DNA of 64,000 nucleotides from CAYFVU01 sp964346645. Lineage in GTDB: Bacteria; Spirochaetota; Spirochaetia; DSM-16054; Sediminispirochaetaceae. The notes beneath the pieces were generated by a model. It searched no databases. It was not told where the DNA came from and saw only the letters and a list, made by a program, of their open reading frames with translations. Location: the NCBI GenBank assembly GCA_964346645.1, contig CAYFVU010000008.1:4014-68013 (forward strand), written 5' to 3'. Numbering within the stretch: the stretch's first letter is position 1; each line of letters opens with the position of its first letter. This document shows, one piece after another, positions 24,388-33,372 of the stretch. Both the position numbers and the translations under genes were made by a program.

Positions 24388-25480
24388 TCAATGGTACTCC
24401 AGGGCGAGGGCTTTCGCAAGCCGGTGCTCCTCCCGCACCTCATTCAGGAGTCGGCGTAAATAGACCGGCTCTCCGGCACACAGGGGCTCCGCTCTCGCGA
24501 TCGCGGCCTCTGCTTCGGCGTAACGCTCCTCCATAAGCAGGAGTCTGCCGAGCAGACAGAGAGCCGCTGCGCGACGCTCCCGTGGCTGTTCCTGTGAAGA
24601 GATTATCGACTCCGCGAGCATTCTTGCCCACCGTGTGTGGCTCGGCATCTCGTCGAAGAGATACGCATGGGCGAGGAGGAGCAGCTCTCCTCCGGCTCTC
24701 AAACGGCGCTCCCTGACGGGAGAGTACAGGTCGGATGCGGAAACGAGCCGTCTCGGAAGCCGGAGTATCGTACCACCTATGTTGCGCAGCGGACCTGTTT
24801 CGGCGTAACCCCCGCGCCCTCGGAGAGGAGCACCGGTTGCGGGATTCGCCAGCGCATTGCTCTTCCAGAGGAAGCGCTCCGGTTCGTTCGGAGGATGAGT
24901 GCGGTATTCGAGACGTATCAGGAGGTCTCCACGTTCGAAGTAGTCAGGAAGTCTGAAGACAAGGACCGGCTCTCCTGCGGTCTTCGCCGCANNNNNNNNN
25001 NNNNNNNNNNNNNNNNNNNNNNNNNNNNNNNNNNNNNNNNNNNNNNNNNNNNNNNNNNNNNNNNNNNNNNNNNNNNNNNNNNNNNNNNNNNTTCGCCGCA
25101 TTAATAAGAGAGCAGCAGCGCAGTATGAAACGGAGCTTCTCCTCGTCCGAGAGGAGCGGGGCGAGCTCGAGCCGCCTGAGCATGCCGTTCAGAAATGGGT
25201 AGATCATGCTGAACGGTGGATAGGGGAGCTCCTTTGTTGCGAGGCGGCCGGCGGTGCCGGAGAACGGCGGGGCCGATTCGACGAGAAGGGGACCGAGATG
25301 TGTTGTCTCGCCGCCGTCCGAGGAAGTGAGGCTGCGGCAGGATCCCGACAATAGGATCAGGGCCAACAGAAGTACCGAAGCGGAAAAGAGGGAGTCTAGG
25401 CCGAGGCGCCCGCGGCGATAAATGCGGCCACGTTCGGCATTTGCATGTTTTGCCTGAAAAGGGTGTGGGAAGGAAACCAT
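24388..25480 (-). CDS. Lipoprotein with C-terminal helical (TPR-like) region, interrupted by scaffold gap
   Basis: Start ATG at 25480 with AGGAGG four bases upstream. The signal sequence (LFSASVLLLALILLSGSC) has a lipobox. The middle is cut by 100 Ns (24992-25091), but the bases TTCGCCGCA occur on both sides. Merging them makes the frame continuous, running ...SLINAAKTAGEPVLVFRLPDYF, so this is probably one gene of about 330 codons. The C-terminal part is helical with alternating Ala/Leu and Arg (RRAAALCLLGRLLLMEERYAEAEAAIARAE), like a tetratricopeptide repeat. Function unknown; likely envelope-associated. Confidence 0.7.
24992..25091. other. 100-N scaffold gap, probably no missing sequence
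   Basis: The flanks share TTCGCCGCA (24983-24991 and 25092-25100). Removing the Ns and one copy restores a single uninterrupted lipoprotein reading frame, whereas 100 unknown bases would shift it. The fixed length of 100 is a typical placeholder. Confidence 0.75.
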
Positions 25481-25503
25481 AGAACCTCCTGGGGGAGATT
25501 TCG

Positions 25504-25526
25504 GGTGCCGCATCCCCTGCGGCACC
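25504..25526. promoter_or_regulatory. Perfect 9-bp hairpin upstream of the lipoprotein gene
   Basis: GGTGCCGCA (25504-25512) and TGCGGCACC (25518-25526) with a 5-nt loop, lying 24 nt 5' of the lipoprotein start. In the transcript it would sit just before the AGGAGG site and might affect mRNA stability or initiation. The GTGCCGC core resembles the hairpin at 3877. Confidence 0.45.
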
Positions 25527-25630
25527 TCTTCTCTCCCTCTACTAGGCTCTTACGGCTCCTCCTGCTTCACCTGCACTGCGGCGGCGATAAAATTGAAGAG
25601 GCGGCAAACAAACTATGAAAGTGCGACGGA

Positions 25631-26074
25631 TCAGCACTTCTCTATGTCGCCGATCTTGTCGACTCGGCGTTGATGTCGGTCACCGGCGAAAACTGCGCCG
25701 ATGTAGGCGTCGAGCATCTCTTCGATCGAATCGGTATATTCGATTCTTCCTCCGAAGGCGATAAAGTTCGCATCGTTGTGCTCCTTCGCCATTTCTGCGG
25801 CGAAGCGGTTCTGCGGCATGGCGCAGCGCACGCCGGGAAATTTGTTTGCGCTGATCGAGGCGCCTATTCCCGTACCGCAGCAGACGACGGCGAAGTCGTA
25901 GCTTCCGCTCGCGTACTCGTCGTAGGCCTCCCGCACCTTGTCAGGGTAGTCGACGGAGTCGGAGCTGAAGACTCCCACGTCCTTAACCTCGTAGCCGTGC
26001 TTTTCGAGACGAGCGATGATCCGATCCTTGATCACGACTCCTCCGTGATCGGTACCGATTACTACACGTTTCAT
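25631..26074 (-). CDS. rpiB: Ribose-5-phosphate isomerase B
   Basis: 147 aa. IGTDHGGVVIKDRI (the usual SDHAG is TDHGG here), VDYPDKV, VVCCGTGIGASISANKFPGV (active-site Cys and anion loop) and EHNDANFIAFGGR identify RpiB/LacAB. It interconverts ribose 5-phosphate and ribulose 5-phosphate in the pentose phosphate pathway; allose-6-phosphate isomerisation is a known side activity in the family. Typical length. Divergent from the CheB/receiver remnant across a 109-nt region that carries a palindrome. Confidence 0.93.
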   Translation of the reverse strand: MKRVVIGTDHGGVVIKDRIIARLEKHGYEVKDVGVFSSDSVDYPDKVREAYDEYASGSYDFAVVCCGTGIGASISANKFPGVRCAMPQNRFAAEMAKEHNDANFIAFGGRIEYTDSIEEMLDAYIGAVFAGDRHQRRVDKIGDIEKC

Positions 26075-26092
26075 GCGATAAACTCCTTAAAG

Positions 26093-26121
26093 TTGAACAT
26101 TGACGTACAATGTAGTATACA
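26093..26121 (+). promoter_or_regulatory. Candidate promoter in the rpiB / CheB-remnant divergent region
   Basis: TTGAAC (26093-26098) and TATACA (26116-26121) are 17 nt apart and read towards the CheB-like gene. A minus-strand box TATACT (near 26116) could serve rpiB. The dyad at 26097-26113 lies between the plus-strand elements. Confidence 0.4.
26097..26113. promoter_or_regulatory. Candidate operator: ACATTG-ACGTA-CAATGT palindrome
   Basis: Perfect 6-5-6 dyad between the divergent rpiB and CheB-remnant genes. Its core 15-mer (26099-26113) matches the dapA operator candidate (4904-4918) at 13 of 15 positions, both ending GTACAATGT, which suggests one regulator may see both. Confidence 0.45.
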
Positions 26122-26183
26122 CGATAGTACACAGGGAAGTCATTATTTAACACGTATAGGGAAAGAGTGTGGGAGAGCAGTAG

Positions 26184-26552
26184 ATGGCAACGAACGGCAG
26201 CAACGGGTCTCCAAACGAACCCTTCAGAGTGGTGGGCATAGGTGCCTCTGCAGGGGGACTGGAGGCACTAGAGGAGTTTTTCAAGAACATCCCGGACGAC
26301 ACGAATCTTGCATTCGTGGTCGTGCAGCACCTCTCGCCGGACTACAAGAGCCTCATGGTCGAGTTGCTCTCTAAATACACGAGGATGAGGGAGATTCCCG
26401 TTCTGCTGCTGACAGGACATTCGAGAGGCGAGCTGGATGCGGACTCCTTTCCGCAAAATATCGTCGAGATCATCACCAAACCGATAGATAAAGACAGCCT
26501 CTGCAAAACCGTGAACCGATACACCGAACTCGACCGCGGTGCGGAGGCGTAA
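26184..26552 (+). pseudogene. In-frame remnant joining the start of a CheB domain to the end of a receiver domain
   Basis: 122 aa. Residues about 14-68 (VVGIGASAGGLEALEEFFKN, AFVVVQHLSPDYKSLMVELL) are the beginning of a CheB methylesterase domain, as in the large CheB-CheR-PAS-kinase hybrids. From about residue 70 the sequence becomes PVLLLTG...NIVEIITKPIDKDSLCKTVN, the last strand-Lys-Pro-helix part of a response-regulator receiver. The CheB catalytic His and Asp, the whole CheR part and the receiver phospho-Asp are all missing. This looks like an internal in-frame deletion of a much longer gene, or an assembly misjoin. An AG-rich stretch (GGGAGAG) lies upstream of the ATG. Confidence 0.6.
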
Positions 26553-26565
26553 AGAGAGGGTATGT

Positions 26566-27195
26566 ATGATTAGTGAACAAATAGCTTCCTGCGGAATAGT
26601 TCCGGTAGTGCGGATCGAGCGTGCGGAGGATGCCGTTCCCCTTGCCGAGGCTCTGTGGGCCGGGGGCATACGCGTGGTGGAGTTTACCTTCCGCACCGAA
26701 GCCGCCGGAGAGGCCATGAGAAGAAGCGCGGAAAAGCTTCCCGACATGCTCGTAGGCGCGGGCACGGTCAGGAGCGTGGCACAGTTCGAGGAGGCGATGG
26801 ATGCGGGGGCCCGCTTCGTCGTGACCCCAGGGTTCAACCGGAAGGTGGTGGAGACGGCGGTACGGGACCACGTACCCATCTATCCCGGGATCGTCACTCC
26901 AGGGGAGCTCGAACGGGTTCTCGAGTACGGCATAAAGACGGTGAAGTTCTTTCCCGCCGAAGCCTCCGGGGGGACGGCGATGCTCAAGGCCTTTGCCGGA
27001 CCGTACGGGGACGTCAAGTTCATTCCCACCGGCGGAATCGGTCCGAAGAATCTCGAGGAGTACCTCGGGCTCGGGAACGTGCTCGCAGTCGGCGGAACTT
27101 GGCTGACAAAGAGCGACGAATCCGGTACGCTCGACTTTGCGCTCATACAGCAACGCGCCGCCGAGGCGATCGAGATCATCGCTGCGCTGCGCTGA
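26566..27195 (+). CDS. eda: 2-dehydro-3-deoxy-phosphogluconate / 4-hydroxy-2-oxoglutarate aldolase
   Basis: 209 aa from the ATG at 26566; an in-frame GTG at 26539 is less likely. Class I aldolase signature: GIVPVVRIERAEDAVPLAEAL, VVEFTFRTEAA (Glu as proton acceptor), VGAGTVRS, FVVTPGFN, PGIVTPGEL and TVKFFPAEASGG with the Schiff-base Lys, then IPTGGI. It cleaves KDPG to pyruvate and glyceraldehyde 3-phosphate in the Entner-Doudoroff or uronate pathways. A PfkB sugar kinase 2.5 kb downstream could be the matching KDG kinase. Confidence 0.92.
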   Translation: MISEQIASCGIVPVVRIERAEDAVPLAEALWAGGIRVVEFTFRTEAAGEAMRRSAEKLPDMLVGAGTVRSVAQFEEAMDAGARFVVTPGFNRKVVETAVRDHVPIYPGIVTPGELERVLEYGIKTVKFFPAEASGGTAMLKAFAGPYGDVKFIPTGGIGPKNLEEYLGLGNVLAVGGTWLTKSDESGTLDFALIQQRAAEAIEIIAALR

Positions 27196-27255
27196 TGATC
27201 ATTCGGCCGGTCTGGGGCGTGGAAGTTTAACGCCCTTTTCTGTTACTATCGCGAT

Positions 27256-27893
27256 ATGGCCCACTCAATCTACAAAGAGACTATTCTCTCGAGATACCGC
27301 GCGCAGGCGCACCACTATGCAATGGCGCAGGCGGATCGGCAGGAGGAGAAGAGAAATCCCGTCTGCGGCGACAATATTCGGCTATACTTTCGGATAGAAG
27401 GTCCGGTAGAAGGCCGGACAGAGGGCTTGAAAGAGNNNNNNNNNNNNNNNNNNNNNNNNNNNNNNNNNNNNNNNNNNNNNNNNNNNNNNNNNNNNNNNNN
27501 NNNNNNNNNNNNNNNNNNNNNNNNNNNNNNNNNNNGCTATACTTTCGGATAGAAGGTCCGGTAGAAGGCCGGACAGAGGGCTTGAAAGAGAGCTGGAAAA
27601 AGGGCTTGAAAGAGGGCGATCGCCTCGCGGAAATCAGCTTCGACGGACACGGCTGCTCCATTGCTATGGCGGCGGCGGAGATCCTCTGCGAGACGCTCTC
27701 CGGCAAAGAGCTCTCCGAGGCAGCGAAGCTCGTGGAGCAGTACCTCGGGCTCGTCAGAGACGGTCGTCAGGATTATCGCTTTTCCGGCGAGCTCGAAGAG
27801 TTGAACGCCTTCGAGTCGGTAAGGGAGTATCCCTCACGCATCGATTGCGCCGCCCTCGCATGGGAAACGGCGAAAGACATACTGCAGGAGTAA
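27256..27893 (+). CDS. sufU: SufU-type iron-sulfur assembly protein, interrupted by scaffold gap
   Basis: The N-terminal piece (MAHSIYKETILSRYR, RNPVCGDNIRLYFRIEG) and the C-terminal piece (SFDGHGCSIAMAAAEILCE, RIDCAALAWETAKDIL) are in the same frame once the 100 Ns and one copy of the flanking 55-bp repeat are removed. This gives a protein of about 160 aa. The three metal ligands of SufU (C-G-D, G-C-S, C-A-A-L-A-W) are all present. SufU accepts sulfur from SufS and carries zinc. A lysine-rich GLKESWKKGLKEGD insert before the second ligand is unusual. SufBCDS genes are not nearby. Confidence 0.85.
27381..27590. repeat. Scaffold gap of 100 Ns flanked by an identical 55-bp sequence
   Basis: 27381-27435 and 27536-27590 are identical over 55 bases and enclose 100 Ns. 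A 55-base identical contig end is what a k=55 de Bruijn assembly leaves when two contigs abut. Collapsing the two copies restores the sufU frame, so the true gap is probably minus 55, not plus 100. Confidence 0.85.
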
Positions 27894-27899
27894 AAAAGA

Positions 27900-29585
<1,686 letters not shown>

Positions 29586-29655
29586 TCAGACGCGCGATTG
29601 AGTATGAGAATGGGCGTCGACGCCCTCCGCGTCGGTGCATACAAGGAGGTATGAC

Positions 29656-30564
29656 ATGCAGGCTCTCACGTTTGGTGAGTTACTCTGGGATGTGATCGAG
29701 GGAAAGGAATACATCGGAGGGGCTCCCTTCAACTTGGCCTCCCACCTCGCGCAGATGGGGGCCGATTCGGCCTTTGTGAGCGCAGTAGGAGACGATGAGA
29801 GGGGCCGCAAAGCCAAAGAGCTCGCCGCCGAGCACGGAGTGGAGACCGAGTACATCGGCACCGACGGGGAGCTCGAAACCGGCATCGTGCTGGTGGAGCT
29901 CGACGAGAAGGGCAGTCCGACCTACGACATTCGCGAGGGCAGTGCCTGGGACCGCATCGTGCTGAGCGAGGATCAGTTCGATCTGTTGCGCCGGCGTGAG
30001 TGGGACGTCTGCAGCTTCGGCACACTAGCCCAACGGAGCGAGGAGAACCGGAAGATGCTTCACAGAATGGTGAAAGCCGCCGAGCCGAAAGAGCTCTTCT
30101 ACGATGTGAACCTCCGCCTCGACTACTACGGCAAGGATGTCATTGCCGATTCGCTCAATCTTGCCACGATTCTCAAACTCAATGACGAGGAAGTCCCCGA
30201 GGTCTCTCGACTCCTCTATGGGGAGAAGGTACTCGACCGGGGATTCTGCGAGCGTATGGAGAAGGATTTCGGCATTCACACCACCTGCATTACCCGAGGT
30301 AAGCTGGGAGCATCGATCTGCTGGAGGGGAGAGTATTTTCACGTGCCCGTGGTGCCGATACAGGTGGCCGACACCGTCGGCGCAGGAGACAGCTTCTCTG
30401 CGGCATTCCTCTACGGCTACTTTACCAGCGGCGACGTAAAGAAAGCGGGAAATCTCGCCTCCCTCGTCAGCAGTTACGTCGCATCGAAGAAAGGAGCCAT
30501 ACCGTCCTACGACGAGCCGGTTACAAAGGCGATCAACAGGGTAACCCGTGAGGCCTCCGAATAG
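29656..30564 (+). CDS. PfkB-family sugar kinase (fructokinase or 2-keto-3-deoxygluconate kinase)
   Basis: 302 aa from the ATG at 29656, with AAGGAGG 6 nt upstream. LTFGELLWDVIEGKEYIGGAPFNLA holds the substrate Asp and GG motif. FVSAVGDDERGRKAKEL, FYDVNLRLDYY and DTVGAGDSFSAAFLYG (catalytic Asp, anion hole) complete the PfkB signature. FGELLWD and GGAPFNLA are commonest in fructokinases, whereas proximity to eda would suit a KDG kinase, so the substrate is open. Preceded by ettA on the same strand and convergent with a cupin gene. Confidence 0.87.
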   Translation: MQALTFGELLWDVIEGKEYIGGAPFNLASHLAQMGADSAFVSAVGDDERGRKAKELAAEHGVETEYIGTDGELETGIVLVELDEKGSPTYDIREGSAWDRIVLSEDQFDLLRRREWDVCSFGTLAQRSEENRKMLHRMVKAAEPKELFYDVNLRLDYYGKDVIADSLNLATILKLNDEEVPEVSRLLYGEKVLDRGFCERMEKDFGIHTTCITRGKLGASICWRGEYFHVPVVPIQVADTVGAGDSFSAAFLYGYFTSGDVKKAGNLASLVSSYVASKKGAIPSYDEPVTKAINRVTREASE

Positions 30565-30595
30565 GAGTCGTAAACGACGGGAAATTAACGAGAGA

Positions 30596-30946
30596 TTACT
30601 CTTCGTCGTAGTTGATGACGGCGATGAACTCGAGGGGAGCGCTTCCGGTGTTCGCGATGCTGTGGCTCGCCCCGTTTCCGGTAATTACCATGTCCCCTCC
30701 GGTCACCGGTTTTAGCCCGTCGCTCTCGGTTACCTCTCCGGTTCCCGAGAGAATGGCGTAGTACTCGGTTTCTCCGTCGTGGGTGTGAGGGCCGATACTC
30801 GCGCCGACCGGCAGCGTGATCCAGGCAAAGAGCCGGCCGTTCTGCATCTCCTCCTTGGTGACCATGTGAGTGATGGAGACGATCCCCTGTCCGTCGCGCA
30901 TACGCTCACGTCTGTCGGTGGTCATCTCGCTTCTCTTTCGTATCAT
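30596..30946 (-). CDS. Cupin-domain protein
   Basis: 116 aa from the ATG at 30946, preceded by GAGGAGGAG; a longer frame to 30967 lacks a signal. Cupin motif 1 is GPHTHDGETEYYAILSGTG (G-x-H-x-H-x4-E-x6-G) and motif 2 is GDMVITGNGASHSIANTGS (G-D...H...N), so metal is probably bound by three His and one Glu. The single-domain form is typical of small-molecule-binding or isomerase-like cupins. The substrate is unknown; neighbours suggest carbohydrate metabolism. Confidence 0.8.
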   Translation of the reverse strand: MIRKRSEMTTDRRERMRDGQGIVSITHMVTKEEMQNGRLFAWITLPVGASIGPHTHDGETEYYAILSGTGEVTESDGLKPVTGGDMVITGNGASHSIANTGSAPLEFIAVINYDEE

Positions 30947-30998
30947 CTCTCCTCCTCGCTGCAACATCCGTGGTAATGTGTATATTGATTCGCTTAGG

Positions 30999-31277
30999 TC
31001 AGGACTCTTTTCTGGGGAAGTCGAAGTGGCGCTCGAACAGCTCCACGAGCTGCTCCGCAGTCTGCTCCTCGTTCGGTCCCTCGACCCGGATGGTGATGCT
31101 GTCGTTCTGTACGAGGCCGAGCGAGAGCAGCGCCATGATGTTGTTCAGCTCGACTTCTCCGTTCTCTCCGGCAACCGTAACGCTTCCCTCGTAATCGCTT
31201 ACGAAGTCCATTATTACTCCTGAGGGTCGGACGTGAATGCCCGCCGCATTCTGTATAGTTGCCGTCTTCTCTACCAT
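30999..31277 (-). CDS. HPr-like phosphocarrier with Asn at position 46
   Basis: 92 aa from the ATG at 31277 (frame open to a GTG at 31292). NAAGIHVRPSG places the phosphorylated histidine exactly at His15. The regulatory region reads VELNNIMALLSLGL, so position 46, normally Ser (K-S-I-M), is Asn. The protein can therefore carry phosphate from PEP via enzyme I but cannot be Ser-phosphorylated by HPr kinase. No PTS permease or enzyme I gene is in the window, so it may serve a regulatory PTS. Confidence 0.86.
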   Translation of the reverse strand: MVEKTATIQNAAGIHVRPSGVIMDFVSDYEGSVTVAGENGEVELNNIMALLSLGLVQNDSITIRVEGPNEEQTAEQLVELFERHFDFPRKES

Positions 31278-31378
31278 GATTTCATATCCCACTTTATTGT
31301 AGTAGAGGTGATTTCAAAAATCAAAGCTTTTTGATAGGCTGTGGTCAATTCGGCATGCAGCCGGCAAGAGGAGGCGGT

Positions 31379-31609
31379 ATGGATTACGATCTGCAGGAGG
31401 GGAACTGGTACCGGTTGACCCTTCCGATGGGTAAGGAATTTATCGCGGAGTTCAGAGTAGAGAGGGGGAGAGAAAAGGGTGAGTACTTCGTCTTTCCCGA
31501 TCAGTCGCGAACCCGCAAGGAGGATCTCCTCCCGTATCTTTCCGATATCGAAGAGATAGAGAAGCCGGAGGCGAACGCCCGCTACGACATCAACGACTTC
31601 CTCGCTTAG
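31379..31609 (+). CDS. Small acidic protein of unknown function
   Basis: 76 aa from an ATG at 31379 with GAGGAGGCGGT just upstream. MDYDLQEGNWYRLTLPMGKE is followed by a strand (FIAEFRVERG), another (GEYFVFPD), then acidic helices ending in INDFLA. It looks like a small SH3/RRM-like beta fold; no family recognised. It stops 9 nt before the Gx-transporter gene, so the two are likely co-transcribed. Confidence 0.65.
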   Translation: MDYDLQEGNWYRLTLPMGKEFIAEFRVERGREKGEYFVFPDQSRTRKEDLLPYLSDIEEIEKPEANARYDINDFLA

Positions 31610-31618
31610 GCGGACGGT

Positions 31619-32938
31619 GTGACCGACCGCAGGCTTCGTATCATCGCCCTCTTCGCCTCGCTCTGCCTCTTCCTCTCCATCGTAGAGTTGATGATCCCGA
31701 AGCCCATACCCTTTTTTAGGCTCGGTCTCGCGAACCTTCCCATACTCCTCGCACTTCTGCTCTTCTCCGCCTCAGAAGTCTTTCTCATCATCTTTCTGAA
31801 GGTTCTCGGCCAGGGTATCGTCAGCGGGACACTCATCTCCTACGTGTTTCTCTTCTCTGCGGCGGGGAGCTTCGCCGGCGGAGCGGCGATGCTCCTGCTC
31901 AGACGTTTCTACGGCCGTTGGATCACTCTCGTCGGCATAAGCCTCGCCGGCGCGCTCGCGAGCAATGTGGTGCAACTCTTCGTCTCATATCTCTTGATCT
32001 TCGGAGAGAGTACCCTTCTTATTGCTCCCCTCTTCCTCATCGCCGGTTCGCTGACGGGCCTCGCACTGGGGTTTGCCGCAGAGACGGCCGAGCGCCGCTC
32101 TCGCTGGATGGACCTGTTGAGAGGAGGTGGATCGCTGGGCACGGCAGGAACTCGGCCCGTCGAGGGGAGTCCTCGGACGGCAGACGGCGGTAACCTAGAA
32201 AGCGGCGGGTGGAGGCAAGGCGGCAGATTGCCCCTATTCCGCCTCGCGGTGGGACTCATGCTCATACCTCCCTTCATACTGCAGAGCGAGGTGGGGCTGC
32301 GGGCTCTACAGCTACTGATCTGTATCACTGCTGCTTCCGCCGCAGGTCGCAGGTTTCGTCTCCTGCCGGGAGCACTCATCTTCACTGCGGTGGTGGCCGC
32401 TCACGTGCTTATGCCCGTCGGGCAGGTTCTCTTCGAGCTCTTCGATTTCCCGGTTACCCGCGGCGCACTCGAGAAGGGGGTACACACGGGGCTATCAATA
32501 GTCGGGCTCGTCTACATCTCTCGTTTCGCCGTCTCGAAGGAGCTCTACATACCCGGCACCGTAGGCAACCTGCTGTACGACGTGCTCTACTTCTTCGAAG
32601 AGCTCACTGCCTTCGCCCCGAAGAGGGGCAAGGGGCATGCGGAGGCCCCTAAGGACTCTGCTCGCTTGAGGGAGAAGCAGAAAGGCCGTCGGCTCGCCGC
32701 TCTACGCGGCATGTTTGGAGGTCTATTTTCGGAGATAGATGAGTTCCTGATCGCGGAGAGCGGGTTCGAGCTGCACGGGCGGGAAGAGCCGCGAGCGAGC
32801 GTGCCGGAAGGGGCTGCGGGCGCGGTCACCGACGGCGCTAGGGAAGGAGGGTTGAGCCCTATGGCCGTAGCACTGCAGATCGGGCTGCCCCTGCTACTGC
32901 TCGTCCTGCAGTGGACGCTCTTTTTGGTCGACTTCTGA
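31619..32938 (+). CDS. Gx transporter family (HepS1-like) membrane protein with long C-terminal extension
   Basis: 439 aa from a GTG at 31619. The first 160 residues (LSIVELMIPKPIPFFRLGLA, NLPILLALLLF, FLKVLGQGIVSGTLISYVFLF) are the Gx transporter/heptaprenyl-diphosphate-synthase-component-I-like family, with about five helices and an ECF S-component-like look. A second membrane block (about 205-330) resembles the T-component-like proteins seen beside such genes, with the EXP-rich end ELYIPGTVGNLLYDVLYFFE. After a hydrophilic stretch, a last helix sits at the C-terminus. It may be a fused S- and T-type transport protein; substrate unknown. Confidence 0.7.
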   Translation: MTDRRLRIIALFASLCLFLSIVELMIPKPIPFFRLGLANLPILLALLLFSASEVFLIIFLKVLGQGIVSGTLISYVFLFSAAGSFAGGAAMLLLRRFYGRWITLVGISLAGALASNVVQLFVSYLLIFGESTLLIAPLFLIAGSLTGLALGFAAETAERRSRWMDLLRGGGSLGTAGTRPVEGSPRTADGGNLESGGWRQGGRLPLFRLAVGLMLIPPFILQSEVGLRALQLLICITAASAAGRRFRLLPGALIFTAVVAAHVLMPVGQVLFELFDFPVTRGALEKGVHTGLSIVGLVYISRFAVSKELYIPGTVGNLLYDVLYFFEELTAFAPKRGKGHAEAPKDSARLREKQKGRRLAALRGMFGGLFSEIDEFLIAESGFELHGREEPRASVPEGAAGAVTDGAREGGLSPMAVALQIGLPLLLLVLQWTLFLVDF

Positions 32939-33020
32939 GCTTCAGCTCTGCGCCGAACGGTTTCACATGATAAGAGCGAGATTTTCTCAGCCGTTTTACA
33001 CTTTTTTTTACACAGGTGTA

Positions 33021-33049
33021 TTGACAGGAAGTAACAATGTTGCTAACGT
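33021..33049 (+). promoter_or_regulatory. Promoter of the ilv-leu operon leader
   Basis: A perfect TTGACA (33021-33026) with TAACGT (33044-33049) after a 17-nt spacer. The -10 box is weak (3 of 6). Initiation near 33056 would leave about 40 nt before the leader-peptide start. The DNA between 32939 and 33020 shows only an A/T-rich tract and no clear terminator for the upstream gene. Confidence 0.55.
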
Positions 33050-33093
33050 CCAACTTAATTTAGGAGATTCCTACGGGAAAAGGAGAACTTACG

Positions 33094-33270
33094 ATGTTGA
33101 GAGTAACCGCACAGGCAATCAATAAGAGCGCTGTCGAGAGAACGAACGCCCTCATTATTGCGGTGAACAGCATTATTATTCTCCTCCCACTCCTACTCCT
33201 ATCCATTATTATTCCTTCCGCGACGTCGAATTGTTCCGATTTTACGGCTAGACGCGCCCATTCCGCATAG
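33094..33270 (+). CDS. Leader peptide of the ilv-leu operon (Ile/Leu-rich attenuator peptide)
   Basis: 58 codons starting MLRVTAQAINKSAVERTNAL with AAAAGGAGA placed 8 nt before the ATG, a stronger site than many real genes here. It contains 9 Ile, 8 Leu and 3 Val. Residues 27-40 (33172-33213) read IIILLPLLLLSIII, so 12 of 14 codons are Ile or Leu, the end products of the operon that begins 215 nt downstream. This is the architecture of a ribosome-mediated attenuator: scarcity of charged tRNA-Ile or tRNA-Leu would stall the ribosome here. It could instead be a small membrane peptide, but the position and codon content favour a leader. No homologue was searched. Confidence 0.85.
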   Translation: MLRVTAQAINKSAVERTNALIIAVNSIIILLPLLLLSIIIPSATSNCSDFTARRAHSA

Positions 33271-33277
33271 ACTGCGG
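33263..33277 (+). promoter_or_regulatory. Hairpin at the leader-peptide stop codon
   Basis: CCGCA (33263-33267), loop TAGAC with the stop codon, TGCGG (33273-33277). A ribosome completing the leader peptide would cover and melt it, while one stalled at the Ile/Leu codons would leave it free, as expected for a ribosome-sensing leader RNA. Short, so only suggestive. Confidence 0.4.
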
Positions 33278-33312
33278 GTCGAGCAGAAGTAACGTAAAGG
33301 ACAGGAACAATG

Positions 33313-33372
33313 ACACGTCTCGAAACCGCTGCAGCGGTTTACGTGTGTGCCGCACGCGTATATCCGCACACA
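33313..33372 (+). promoter_or_regulatory. Mutually exclusive hairpins in the ilv leader RNA
   Basis: Hairpin A: ACACGT (33313-33318) with ACGTGT (33341-33346), enclosing a perfect AAACCGC-TGCA-GCGGTTT stem-loop (33323-33340). Hairpin B: TGTGTGC (33344-33350) with GCACACA (33366-33372). A and B compete for 33344-33346. No U-run follows, so this is not a standard intrinsic terminator. The tract 33381-33420 has 14 C and a single G, resembling a Rho-loading site. Confidence 0.5.

Noticed and set aside
27381..27590. Genuine tandem duplication around the second N-run
   Set aside because: Exact 55-bp identity on both sides of a placeholder gap and restoration of the sufU frame on merging fit contig overlap better.
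32937..33020. Intrinsic terminator after the Gx transporter gene
   Set aside because: There is a T-rich run near 33001-33009 but no stable stem immediately before it.
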